Origin: WRGT01 sp942493035
GTDB lineage: Bacteria > Spirochaetota > UBA4802 > UBA5550
Assembly: GCA_942493035.1 (NCBI GenBank)
Contig: OW818666.1
Location: forward strand, 744,001-808,000
Direction of reading: 5' to 3'
Length of the DNA: 64,000 nucleotides
The translations under genes were made by a program, and so were the position numbers. The notes under the pieces were generated by a model. The model worked only from the letters and a program-made list of their open reading frames with translations. It was not told the DNA's origin and ran no database searches. Below, piece after piece: positions 24,999-34,113 of this stretch; within the stretch, counting starts at the first letter, position 1; every line of letters begins with the position of its first letter.

Positions 24999-27074
24999 TC
25001 AATTAACCTTGAATGTTCCTGATGTGCCGGTATATGATGTTATTGTTCCGGTCCATCCGGATTTCCAGTCTCCAAAATGACGGATTCTGTAATATGATCC
25101 GCCCGCATCGGAAGGGATAGTCCATTTTATTGTAACTTTCGAATTGGCAATACCGTCTCTCTCCCACTGGTATATTGTCTCCGGATCGGAGTCTACGGCT
25201 GCTGTAATCCATGATGATCCCGATTTCTTTTCAACGGCAAGAAAAGTGCTTTGAGTTTTAAGGTTGTTTTTCGGGTGTGCACCCTGGAACACGACAGAAA
25301 CAGTTTCACCTGTATTGTAGGATGAATTCGCGTCGGTCAGAACCGATCCGAAACTTTTAAACAAAGGTTTATCATCGAATACAACACCGGTGATGAGGGT
25401 GTTCTGGGCATTGCGGAGATCCGGAGGTGTCGGTCCGTCTTCGACAGAAGCACCTGTTTTCATCGATGCAGCCAGTCTGGCAAACTGTTCCTGGTATGCG
25501 TTTAATGTATACGGTCCGAATAGTGTTGATGCTCCCTCGTACTGTTGTGTCGCGTACTCCTCTCTTGTTGCCACATAGCCTGAGTAGGCGTTGCTCAACC
25601 CGGCAATAATTACATGTTCAACTCCGGAAGATTGAAGCTGGCCCAGTATCGTCTGCCTTATGCGCCGGCCGGACATGGTAGTGCACTCAAACGGAACCCC
25701 GGCGATGACAATATTCCCGATACGTATAATCTGAACCGGGAGTATCTCCGGTGTCCACGGGTATGGTGTCATGGTTCCTGTAGGCAGAAGTATGATTTTT
25801 TCTTTATGCTGTTCCTGCAGTCCTGGAACCATCGTAAATGCAGGCCATGTGACCCCGTCATAAGTCATTCCTTCCTGTACAAATCCGATTCCTACGCCAT
25901 CTTCAGTGCTGCCTGCTACCAGAGACACTCCGAGACAGGCCTCTGCTGTATATCCGTTTCCTGCAGTATCCATTCCGGCCATATATCCCGGGCTGACAAC
26001 CTGGCTGGAAAAATCAACATACATATGCCTGAAATCGAGTTCAGAACTGAGTTTGTCATCCGCTGAATTATACAATTCAACAGCTTTGTTATACTGACGC
26101 TCGGCGAGTATATTCATTCGTTCATAATCATGGATTCCGTCCGGATAACCCCAGTAGATATTGGGCGATACATCACCGGCATTGGACTGTGCAAAAGCAG
26201 CGATGAATGTTTTAGATGATGTATAATTTGTCCCTTTCTTTTTTTCGAATAGATATTCAGCCATTCCCTTGTGGTCGCTGCTGATCAGTCTGTTTGTGTT
26301 CCCTATACTTACCGGATGCACTGCAAACCAGTTAATTGTTCCGATTTCTGATCCATCAGCGCCGGTAAACCTGAGCAGTGTCATTGTCTTGTCGGTATTG
26401 GCGCTGTAGAGCGCCTTTTCGGCAGCCGGATTATTCGCGTAAGCATCTGGTGACCTGTTCCAGCCGCAGTTATCAAGCTCGCCCCGTGCCGCATATATAG
26501 CCGCAGGCGCAAGGTTGTTATGGGCCATTACTATTGATTTATATATACCGTCTACGATGCAGTTGAAATTCTGCGCATCGAATCCGAATATTGACAAATT
26601 ATACAGCGTGTAATGGGAATAACCCCCGGGCCCGCTATGAGTGTGATTCCCTGTAAGCAGTACATTTTTTTCAGTATAGAGATTACCGTAAGTCAGCTTA
26701 AGTTTTTCAACAACCTGCTGCTTGACTGCCTGAAAGATCATTCCAAGGTCTGCACTCATTATTACAACACGTTTGCCGCTCGCAGCGCTTGCTATGATGA
26801 ATGCTCTTGCCCTTAGCCGTGTATTGATCCCCGCGGTTTTCTGGTCGGTCATGGAGTAACCCATCATCCCGAGCTCTGCTGCAGGGCCTGTTATATCATA
26901 AATACCGGCACCTGCGAGGAAGGGGTATTCACTTGATGAGTAACTGCGGTTCGGGAGAACCGACTGATCGCTGCCGGAAGGGATATCTGACGATGGGGTG
27001 TTCGAGTCGTTGTAATAACACGAGGTAATAAAACTGAAAAGCATAATAATTAAGATCTTTCTACATATTGACAT
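24999..27074 (-). CDS. neutral/alkaline ceramidase-like lipoprotein
   Basis: 691 residues. Signal peptide with lipobox ITSC (Cys19). Neutral ceramidase family: AGIYDITGPAAELGMMGY at the start of the catalytic domain, zinc-site motif TGNHTHSGPGGY (about 140), NRSPDAYANNP, and the active-site serine segment SNAGDVSPNIYWG. A C-terminal Ig-like domain (about 540-690) is also typical. It would hydrolyse the amide bond of ceramides outside the cytoplasm; a sphingolipid substrate is known for the family but not proven here. Start ATG has AAGGAGGAG upstream, and a possible TetR-type operator lies 80 bases upstream. Confidence 0.87.
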   Translation of the reverse strand: MSICRKILIIMLFSFITSCYYNDSNTPSSDIPSGSDQSVLPNRSYSSSEYPFLAGAGIYDITGPAAELGMMGYSMTDQKTAGINTRLRARAFIIASAASGKRVVIMSADLGMIFQAVKQQVVEKLKLTYGNLYTEKNVLLTGNHTHSGPGGYSHYTLYNLSIFGFDAQNFNCIVDGIYKSIVMAHNNLAPAAIYAARGELDNCGWNRSPDAYANNPAAEKALYSANTDKTMTLLRFTGADGSEIGTINWFAVHPVSIGNTNRLISSDHKGMAEYLFEKKKGTNYTSSKTFIAAFAQSNAGDVSPNIYWGYPDGIHDYERMNILAERQYNKAVELYNSADDKLSSELDFRHMYVDFSSQVVSPGYMAGMDTAGNGYTAEACLGVSLVAGSTEDGVGIGFVQEGMTYDGVTWPAFTMVPGLQEQHKEKIILLPTGTMTPYPWTPEILPVQIIRIGNIVIAGVPFECTTMSGRRIRQTILGQLQSSGVEHVIIAGLSNAYSGYVATREEYATQQYEGASTLFGPYTLNAYQEQFARLAASMKTGASVEDGPTPPDLRNAQNTLITGVVFDDKPLFKSFGSVLTDANSSYNTGETVSVVFQGAHPKNNLKTQSTFLAVEKKSGSSWITAAVDSDPETIYQWERDGIANSKVTIKWTIPSDAGGSYYRIRHFGDWKSGWTGTITSYTGTSGTFKVN

Positions 27075-27118
27075 TCTCTCCTCCTTATTGTTCAGCTTTA
27101 GAAGCTGTTATTATGATC

Positions 27119-27167
27119 CACTCGTTAGTTACAGATAAAAGAGTAATTAACGAGTGAGTAATCACTC
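27119..27167. promoter_or_regulatory. candidate regulator-binding palindromes upstream of the ceramidase gene
   Basis: Two overlapping inverted repeats: CACTCGTTA/TAACGAGTG (27119-27156) and GAGTGA-GTAA-TCACTC (27152-27167). The second resembles operators of TetR-family repressors. The region 27075-27500 shows nothing else I can support. Confidence 0.45.
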
Positions 27168-27500
27168 ACAAAATCTATATTGTATCATGTGTCTGTTTTT
27201 AAATATCCCGTAATTTTCATTATACTATCAGTTTATGATAAAAATTTTTATGCAGTTATTCTAATAGAGACAAACAATTCAGGCAGCAGAGTCACTATCA
27301 CTCCCCGCATGACAGAGTTTGATGCTTCATCCCTGAAATGAACGGTACTATTGAGTAACCTGATCAAATCATAAAAATACGTCACATTTCTAATCTAATT
27401 GAATTGAAAATAGTATTAAATATAAACATAATAGCGTTTCTGTCGGAAATGTCAAGAATGAATTAAAAATGGATAATTTATTCAAAAAGTGTGTTTTTAG

Positions 27501-28688
27501 TTAAATCACACCAAGTTCTTTTCCTGCGGTAACAAAGGCATCAATTGCCTTGTTAAGATTCTCTTTGTTGTGTCCTGCCGATAACTGGACCCTTATTCTT
27601 GCCTGATCTTTGGGGACAACCGGAAAGAAAAAACCGATAACATAAATCCCAAGTTCAAGAAGACGTGCGGCAAATTTCTGTGCCAGGGGAGCATCATAAA
27701 GCATCACGGCGCAGATTGCAGATTTAGTCGGTTTAATGTCAAATCCGGCGGCAAGCATTCGGGTTAAAAAATATTCTGTATTTTCATGCAGTTTGTCATG
27801 AAGTTCACTTGAAGACCGCATGATTTCAAACATCTTTATCCCGGCTGCTGCGACCATAGGAGGCAGGGAGTTTGAAAAAAGATATGGACGTGATCTCTGG
27901 CGCAGCATTGAAATTATCTCTTTTTTACCGGTGGTGAATCCTCCCACTGCTCCTCCGAATGCTTTACCTAGCGTTCCTGTTATAACTTCAATTTCCCCTC
28001 TAAGATTAAAAAGCTCGGTCACTCCCCGCCCTGTTGCTCCAACAACTCCAGCTGAGTGAGACTCGTCAACAACTACCATCGCGTTATATTTTACTGCAAG
28101 TTTATAAATCTCATCAAGGGGAGCAACATTTCCGTCCATTGAAAAAACACCGTCAGTAACAATGACCTTGAATCTTTGAGCTTCGGTTTCGATAAGTTTA
28201 TCTTCAAGATCTTTCATATCCGCGTTATTGTACCTGTAACGTTTTGCTTTACAAAGAAGCACACCATCTATAATCGAAGCGTGATTGAGCGAATCGGATA
28301 TTATAGCATCATCTTCGCTGAATAACGGACCGAAGAGCCCGCCGTTTGCATCAAAACATGCGGCATAAAGAATTGTATCTTCAGTTCCGAAAAACTCCGA
28401 AACTGCAGCTTCAAGTTTTTTATGTATATCGGTAGTTCCGCATATAAATCGTACAGAAGACATTCCGTATCCATGACTATCCAGAGTTTTTTTAGCGGCT
28501 TCTTTCAACAGGTCATTGTCCGATAAACCAAGGTAATTGTTTGCACAGAAATTGAGTACAGTCTGTCCTGTATTAAGTGTAATCTCCGCGCCCTGAGGTG
28601 AAGTTATGATTCGTTCCTCTTTATATAATCCGGACATTCTGATTTCATTTATTTCATTTTCAAGATGATGTTTGAATTTTTCGTACAT
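27501..28688 (-). CDS. kbl: glycine C-acetyltransferase (2-amino-3-ketobutyrate CoA ligase)
   Basis: 395 residues, the normal length. PLP enzyme of the alpha-oxoamine synthase family: NFCANNYLGLSDN, YGMSSVRFICGTTDIHKKLE, VDESHSAGVVGATGRG and the Schiff-base lysine region TGTLGKAFGGAVGG. It splits 2-amino-3-oxobutanoate with CoA into glycine and acetyl-CoA. It lies 13 bases after tdh on the same strand, so the two form the threonine-to-glycine pathway. Confidence 0.93.
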   Translation of the reverse strand: MYEKFKHHLENEINEIRMSGLYKEERIITSPQGAEITLNTGQTVLNFCANNYLGLSDNDLLKEAAKKTLDSHGYGMSSVRFICGTTDIHKKLEAAVSEFFGTEDTILYAACFDANGGLFGPLFSEDDAIISDSLNHASIIDGVLLCKAKRYRYNNADMKDLEDKLIETEAQRFKVIVTDGVFSMDGNVAPLDEIYKLAVKYNAMVVVDESHSAGVVGATGRGVTELFNLRGEIEVITGTLGKAFGGAVGGFTTGKKEIISMLRQRSRPYLFSNSLPPMVAAAGIKMFEIMRSSSELHDKLHENTEYFLTRMLAAGFDIKPTKSAICAVMLYDAPLAQKFAARLLELGIYVIGFFFPVVPKDQARIRVQLSAGHNKENLNKAIDAFVTAGKELGVI

Positions 28689-28701
28689 GGAGTTTCTCCT
28701 T

Positions 28702-29727
28702 TTAATTCCAGTTTAATATAACCTTTCCGCAATTTCCCTCTTCCATTATATCAAATCCGGTCTGGAAATCATCTATATCCATGCTGTGTGTAATAATCGG
28801 ATTAAGATCAATTCCGGAAATTATCATCTGCTCCATCTTGTGCCAGGTTTCAAACATCTCCCTGCCGTATATTCCTTTAAGAGTCAGCGCTTTGAATATA
28901 ATTTTATCCCACATTACCTCAGTGTTATTGGGAAGTATTCCTAAGAGTGCAATATTTGAACCATTATACATGTTATCAATCATTTCGTTGATTGCAAATG
29001 GTGATCCGGACATTTCAAGTCCAACATCAAATCCGACCATCCCAAGAGCTTTGATGCTATCTCTGATTTTTTCACCTTCGGCTGGATTAATGGTCATTGT
29101 TGCTCCCATCTTTTTTGCTATGTTGAGTCTATAGTTGCTGATGTCGCTCACTACAATGTGTCTGGCGCCTGCAAATTTGCAGATAGCAACAGCCATGTTT
29201 CCTATAAGTCCGGCTCCGGTGATAAGCACATCCTCACCAATAACCGGAAATGACAGGGCAGTGTGTGTGGCGTTGCCGAATGGATCCATAATTGATGCTA
29301 TGTCATCACTTATTCTTGGATCGAGTCTGATTATATTTTCTGCAGGAACTGAAAGATATTCAGCAAAAGCGCCGTCTCTGTTTACTCCGATTCCGATTGT
29401 GTTTTCGCATACATGCTTTTTCCCCCGTTTACAGTTCCGGCAGTTGTTGCATGCAATGTGTCCCTCGCCGGTTACCCGTTCTCCGTAGAGAATGTTTTTC
29501 ACACCGGCACCAACTTCTTCGACATAACCCATATATTCGTGGCCGATAGTCATCGGTGTTTTAATTGTTCTTTTTGACCAGTCGTCCCACATGTATATAT
29601 GAAGATCTGTACCGCAGATTGCAGTTTTTTTGATCTTCACAATTACATCATTAACTCCCGGGACAGGGCGTGGTACATCTTTCATCCAGATCCCTTTTTC
29701 AGGCTTTTCCTTCACAAGAGCTTTCAT
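28702..29727 (-). CDS. tdh: L-threonine 3-dehydrogenase
   Basis: 341 residues, zinc-dependent medium-chain dehydrogenase. Catalytic zinc residues in CGTDLHIY and GHEYMG, structural zinc Cys residues in CNNCRNCKRGKKHVC, and NAD-binding around GAGLIGNMAVAIC. It oxidises L-threonine to 2-amino-3-oxobutanoate, the substrate of the kbl product encoded next. CGGAGG precedes the ATG. Confidence 0.93.
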   Translation of the reverse strand: MKALVKEKPEKGIWMKDVPRPVPGVNDVIVKIKKTAICGTDLHIYMWDDWSKRTIKTPMTIGHEYMGYVEEVGAGVKNILYGERVTGEGHIACNNCRNCKRGKKHVCENTIGIGVNRDGAFAEYLSVPAENIIRLDPRISDDIASIMDPFGNATHTALSFPVIGEDVLITGAGLIGNMAVAICKFAGARHIVVSDISNYRLNIAKKMGATMTINPAEGEKIRDSIKALGMVGFDVGLEMSGSPFAINEMIDNMYNGSNIALLGILPNNTEVMWDKIIFKALTLKGIYGREMFETWHKMEQMIISGIDLNPIITHSMDIDDFQTGFDIMEEGNCGKVILNWN

Positions 29728-29999
29728 CTATTGACCTCCGGAAATCTGTATAAGTATTTATACGTAATAAATATACAATTTCCTCGACGTCATTTTTTTA
29801 TTTTTTATATTTGTGAGGTATGGCGATAAAAATAATGCGATACTGCTGAACTTCATCCTGTATTGAGTATAGATGAATATTCATTTTGATGAACGATGTT
29901 CTTAATAAATATTACCGGTTTTTTTTGAAAAAGATTTCTCCGGACTTATGACAAATATTGATAATTATATCGATTTAGAAGGTTTATAAAATTTGTACC

Positions 30000-30029
30000 T
30001 TGACAAAACTATTTTCATTTAATTATTAT
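30000..30029 (+). promoter_or_regulatory. candidate promoter upstream of the 30.2 kb chemoreceptor
   Basis: TTGACA (30000-30005) and TATTAT (30024-30029) with 18-bp spacing, about 150 bases before the gene. In the rest of 29728-30188 I see nothing to report. Confidence 0.4.
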
Positions 30030-30188
30030 AACGGAATTTCGAAAAACTTTTACATGATAGTCATTGTTAAAAGATTTTATTAAAGGTGCCGGCATCATTC
30101 TCTATCTTGCGGAGAAACACACTATTGATAATTGTAAGCTGTTATAAATATATAAGGTATAACCATAAATGGGAAAGGTTTTGAAAAC

Positions 30189-31748
30189 ATGAAAAAACTA
30201 GTTAATTCGATAAATACTTTTTTTCTGGGTAAAGTTGATAATAATAACTTTGTCCTTTATAAAAAAGGTCAGTTTATGATGGTGATGAATCTTACCTTTA
30301 TTGTTCTTATGTTTCTGCTCACTATCGGAACTGTACTTCTCCCCCCGGACAGAGCAAAAAGTGTATTGATGATGACTTCAAGCGCATCTACTGTAACAAT
30401 AATTGTGCTTGTAATACTGAAAAGCGGGCGAGTACAGCTGAGTTTGAATACATTCGCGTTTTTTACATCATCGCTGGCAGCTTTGGGATTTATAGCAAAA
30501 CCGCCTCATATTGCAGGTGTATCGCTGGGGTTTTTTATGCTTATGGCTGTTATATATACCTCTCTATTCTGTTCAATACGTTTTACAGTAGTAACATTGA
30601 TTGCTTTTATTACGACTCATGTCGGTTATTACTATTTTAAGGCTATGCCGGTTGCAGAGGGTATCGTTGTTGATATAGCAAAGACAACTCTTATGGATGG
30701 AACGGTGACACTGCTCGGAGTTTTTTCCATAGGGGTGTCTGCAAGCAATATTCTTAACAGGGCGCTTGAAAGGACTGAAAATGAATCTAAAAAAAATATT
30801 GAGCAGTACAAACGGATCAGCAGTTTAAATTCTATTATGAATCAGACATTTACGAAATTAACAGAATCTATAAATGTCACATCGGATGTTGTTGATTCCT
30901 TTTCGGAAAGTTTTCAGAGTCAGGCTGCAACCTTTGAAGAACTGGCCGCTTCAATGGAACAGATTTCAGCAAATACGACAAATGTTACTTTTGCTTCGAC
31001 AGAACAGAATGAATCAATTCACGAATTATTTAAAAGTTTTGACGTGCTTGCGCAGTCGGTTGATCAGCTCGAAGAGTACGGCAATGATATATCTAATATT
31101 TTTATCTCGGTTCTCCATCAGGCTAAAAAGGGGGAGAGCACATCTGCTAAACTTGACGGTACAAATAAAAAAATATCCGGCAACTCAAGCGAGATTCTTT
31201 CAGTAGTAACAGTTATGGAGGAATTTTTTGATAAAATAAATCTTCTTTCTCTTAATGCCACAATAGAAGCAGCCAGAGCGGGTGAGTACGGAAGAGGTTT
31301 TGCCGTTGTTGCAGAGGAGATTGGTAAACTTGCAGACCACTCAAGTCAGGAGCTAAAACTGATTTCAGGACTTGTAGAGAAAAACAAAAAAGACGTTGAA
31401 GAGGGTAATGCCAATATAATTGAAATAATTGAATTTATTGATTCACTTCTGAAAGATATAAATCAGCTGCAGCAGAAATCCGTACAGGCTCTGGATCAGA
31501 TGAAAAAACAGAAGACTATAAAAGAGGATATGAACCTTAAAGCAAAAGTTGTACAGAATAAGTCAGATCAGATAGAACTTTCAATGACTGAACAGGAGTC
31601 TGCAATTGCTGATATTGTCATGTCTATTGAGAATTTTAATAATATGCTGCAGAAAAATACTGAATCAACAAATGATCTTAGAGATAATGCCCAGGATCTG
31701 AAGAAACTTACAGAAAGTATGGAGAGTGGAGGGGAACTTAAAATATAG
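30189..31748 (+). CDS. methyl-accepting chemotaxis-type protein with multi-helix membrane sensor
   Basis: 519 residues. The first 195 contain about six hydrophobic helices with short loops, a membrane-embedded sensor rather than a periplasmic one, and no clear HAMP domain. From about 200 the protein is a coiled-coil signalling domain with the tip FDKINLLSLNATIEAARAGE and GRGFAVVAEEIGKLA. It probably senses a membrane or intracellular state. Preceded by GGGAAAGG at a wide spacing. Confidence 0.85.
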   Translation: MKKLVNSINTFFLGKVDNNNFVLYKKGQFMMVMNLTFIVLMFLLTIGTVLLPPDRAKSVLMMTSSASTVTIIVLVILKSGRVQLSLNTFAFFTSSLAALGFIAKPPHIAGVSLGFFMLMAVIYTSLFCSIRFTVVTLIAFITTHVGYYYFKAMPVAEGIVVDIAKTTLMDGTVTLLGVFSIGVSASNILNRALERTENESKKNIEQYKRISSLNSIMNQTFTKLTESINVTSDVVDSFSESFQSQAATFEELAASMEQISANTTNVTFASTEQNESIHELFKSFDVLAQSVDQLEEYGNDISNIFISVLHQAKKGESTSAKLDGTNKKISGNSSEILSVVTVMEEFFDKINLLSLNATIEAARAGEYGRGFAVVAEEIGKLADHSSQELKLISGLVEKNKKDVEEGNANIIEIIEFIDSLLKDINQLQQKSVQALDQMKKQKTIKEDMNLKAKVVQNKSDQIELSMTEQESAIADIVMSIENFNNMLQKNTESTNDLRDNAQDLKKLTESMESGGELKI

Positions 31749-31793
31749 ATTTTTTTTATTATTGCCGGTATAAAAGGTGGAATGAAAGTTTGC

Positions 31794-31822
31794 AGCAGAG
31801 GCACAAGACATGTACCTCTGCT
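31794..31822. terminator. hairpin between convergent genes
   Basis: AGCAGAGG and CCTCTGCT around a 13-nt loop, followed by TTGCTGATTTTTATTTTT; it suits the + strand MCP gene. Confidence 0.6.
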
Positions 31823-31832
31823 TTGCTGATTT

Positions 31833-32477
31833 TTATTTTTCCGCTAGAACCTGATGCAGCATTCTGCGAACATTAATTGCCGGGTATTGATCTGTAAGTT
31901 TTGATTCAAGGCCGGGTACTCTTTTAAATGCTGTTTTCTGCCAGTCAAAAACTGCTGTTTTGTATCCCTCTCCATCTTCTCCTGAAACATAGCAGAGTAT
32001 TAAAAGTTCACGGGGAGCATCTTTATCAATCTGATTATAAAATACTGATACAACATCAACACCTGCCTTAGTTCCAAAATTTAAAATTTCAGTTTTAGTT
32101 TTATTATACTTACCGGCTTTTACAGGTGTTAAAACCATTATCTGCGGTATTTTGTTATCTGTGCTGTAAATAACATTTATATTCGCACCAATACTGCCGT
32201 CTGCTGGACCGTAAACACCTTGTGTAATCGCGTGTACAAGGGTACTGTTCTTGGGAAGTAGTGTCATTACAGCCTGTTCAAGATCTGTGTTGTCATTCAT
32301 TTCAAGATCGTATTTTACGACCGGTTCTTTTTTCTGAATTTTTTCTTTTTCTTTTTTCTTTTTCGGTTCAGATTGTTCTTTAAGTTTTTTAAGCTGTTTC
32401 TTTAAACTTGGAGCTGCAGAGACCTGAGTGCATAGAAAAGCTGCTATTAATGCTGCGGCTAATACTTTGAATTTCAT
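31833..32477 (-). CDS. secreted protein of unknown function with Lys-rich N-terminus
   Basis: 214 residues. A clear signal peptide (cleavage near VSAAP) is followed by a very basic stretch, SLKKQLKKLKEQSEPKKKKE, and then a mixed alpha/beta region with no motif I recognise. A periplasmic location is likely. GAGG lies before the ATG. Not obviously in an operon. Confidence 0.65.
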   Translation of the reverse strand: MKFKVLAAALIAAFLCTQVSAAPSLKKQLKKLKEQSEPKKKKEKEKIQKKEPVVKYDLEMNDNTDLEQAVMTLLPKNSTLVHAITQGVYGPADGSIGANINVIYSTDNKIPQIMVLTPVKAGKYNKTKTEILNFGTKAGVDVVSVFYNQIDKDAPRELLILCYVSGEDGEGYKTAVFDWQKTAFKRVPGLESKLTDQYPAINVRRMLHQVLAEK

Positions 32478-32692
32478 CGTGATTTTTACCTCTATTTTAT
32501 TTTAATAATACGCAGTGCAAAAGTAATACAAACAGTAAATTTATCGATTCATAAACCGGCAGAGAAGGTTTACCTGTTTTTAAGTTGTCATTTTCCCCGC
32601 TTCCAAAGTGGGCGGGTGATAATTTAAAAATAATTGCCAGGTTACTAACTGTGCAGCTTACTTGTGAGTTTCCAATAATCAGTTATACTGAA
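32478..32692. repeat. degenerate family A/B palindrome remnants
   Basis: A family B-like arm (ATTCATAAACCGGCAGAGAA) and an eroded family A core (CCCCGCTTCCAAAGTGGGCGGG) lie between two genes. No gene seen. Confidence 0.35.
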
Positions 32693-33775
32693 TTATGGTG
32701 CAAGACTTATTCCTAAATATGCAGACGGGCCGGTCAATTCTTCGGTAACGTCTACACTTTCATTTGATATTTCCTGTGTCCTGAGAATGTGATTAAAGCG
32801 TGATGGTGTATAACGGAATTCACCGAATAATGAAACCGAGTCCGATAATCCTAATCGAAGGCCTGCAACACCAGATGTGCATACTCCAAATCCATATGAA
32901 TCGTTATCTTCATTATTTTCAAGATATGTGACTTCATTTATGCCAATTCCTAGTGAATAACCAAGATAAAAGCTTGTATAATCCGGCAGTGACGGGATAT
33001 AAGCCCAGAGCGGTATCCGGATCATCGGAATCCAGCTTACCTGATATAATTTGAACTTCTGATTTATCTCATCATCATCAAATTTTCTGGAAGAATAAAT
33101 AAATTCCCATCCGGAAGTAAAGAATCCTTTGCTCTCGTGAATAAATCTTGCACCTGCCGAGTATCCTGTTGTTCTGTCATCCGGAATTTTATCACCATCA
33201 TATTTCGCATTATATTTAAACATTGTAGCACCGCCGAAAACTTCAAGAAATTGAGGGTATTCAGCAGCTTTTCTCGGTGCATTTCTTCTGTATTTGGATG
33301 AGGCATCCCCTGCTGCCGCCTCTCCGGAAACTGCTGCAATAACTTTATAGTTTGATGATGCAACAAGTCTTACGTTAATTTTAAGTCCTATATTCCCCTC
33401 TTCGCGGTATTTGTTTATCTCAGTTATTGAACCGAGGATAACATATTTTGCTCCGAGTCCCTGTCCTATTTCACCGGCATTTTCATTTGATAGAACTCCT
33501 GCCTGCTGAAGTTCCTGCTCTTTCAGAAGTTTATCAATCTGGCTTCTTTCTGATACATTTGCCCCTGCGTTAATCAGAGCCTTAGTCATCTCTTCTGTTG
33601 CTATTACTGCATCTGAAGAGAATTTTTCTTCTGATGAGAAGGGCATAACTGCAAGAATTTTTGTTTTATCTTTTGACGGAATTCTGTTCAGCAGCTCCTT
33701 TGCCATATCATCGTATTGACCGGCAAAGAGAGAAATGGGGAGAAACAGTATAAATCCCAGTAGAAGTTTTTTCAT
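32693..33775 (-). CDS. FlgO/CsgG-like periplasmic domain fused to an outer-membrane barrel
   Basis: 360 residues from ATG 33775 (MKKLLLGF), with GGAGC upstream; the open frame continues another 37 codons into a repeat and that part is not credible. Signal peptide ends at LFAG. Residues about 20-150 match the FlgO/CsgG-type nucleotide-like fold: KILAVMPFSS, ATEEMTKALINAGANVSERSQI, and LGAKYVILGSITEI. The second half has many alternating aromatic strands and ends in GISLAP, like a small beta-barrel. A role in envelope assembly or export is possible, but the function is unknown. Confidence 0.72.
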   Translation of the reverse strand: MKKLLLGFILFLPISLFAGQYDDMAKELLNRIPSKDKTKILAVMPFSSEEKFSSDAVIATEEMTKALINAGANVSERSQIDKLLKEQELQQAGVLSNENAGEIGQGLGAKYVILGSITEINKYREEGNIGLKINVRLVASSNYKVIAAVSGEAAAGDASSKYRRNAPRKAAEYPQFLEVFGGATMFKYNAKYDGDKIPDDRTTGYSAGARFIHESKGFFTSGWEFIYSSRKFDDDEINQKFKLYQVSWIPMIRIPLWAYIPSLPDYTSFYLGYSLGIGINEVTYLENNEDNDSYGFGVCTSGVAGLRLGLSDSVSLFGEFRYTPSRFNHILRTQEISNESVDVTEELTGPSAYLGISLAP

Positions 33776-34113
33776 GTTACAGCTCCGGAATATAAATTTG
33801 TAGTGTAAAAATTTAAAAAAAATATCCTGTTGCCTGCGGCAGCGGGGATATATAGAATTCTTTCTATTACAAATATAACATATCATTTTTTTACAATCAC
33901 TTCAAATTAATAGGGATTATGATAGAAGTCAAGTTCTTTCATAATCCGATAAGTTATTTTATTGCAACTGAGTAAAAGCGGGTGGTATTCTATCTCCGTC
34001 GCGCCGTAGGCGCGGCGGAGATCAATTTTACTATCAATATATTAGTACTTCACTGGTGATATTAAAAATTAAGTCATTACAGCGGATGATGTTCTCAGGT
34101 TTATAAGGATATA
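33776..34113. repeat. gene-free region with family A and B palindromes
   Basis: Holds a degenerate family A core (TGTTGCCTGCGGCAGCGGGG near 33829) and a family B copy at about 33962-34050 with core CCGTCGCGCCGTAGGCGCGG. No gene seen. Confidence 0.45.

Noticed and set aside
25614..26066. Long open frame on the + strand opposite the ceramidase gene
   Set aside because: Antisense shadow of a clear enzyme gene, with no ribosome-binding site or homology.
33776..33886. 37-codon extension of the FlgO/CsgG-like gene
   Set aside because: Overlaps a degenerate repeat; the signal peptide begins at ATG 33775.
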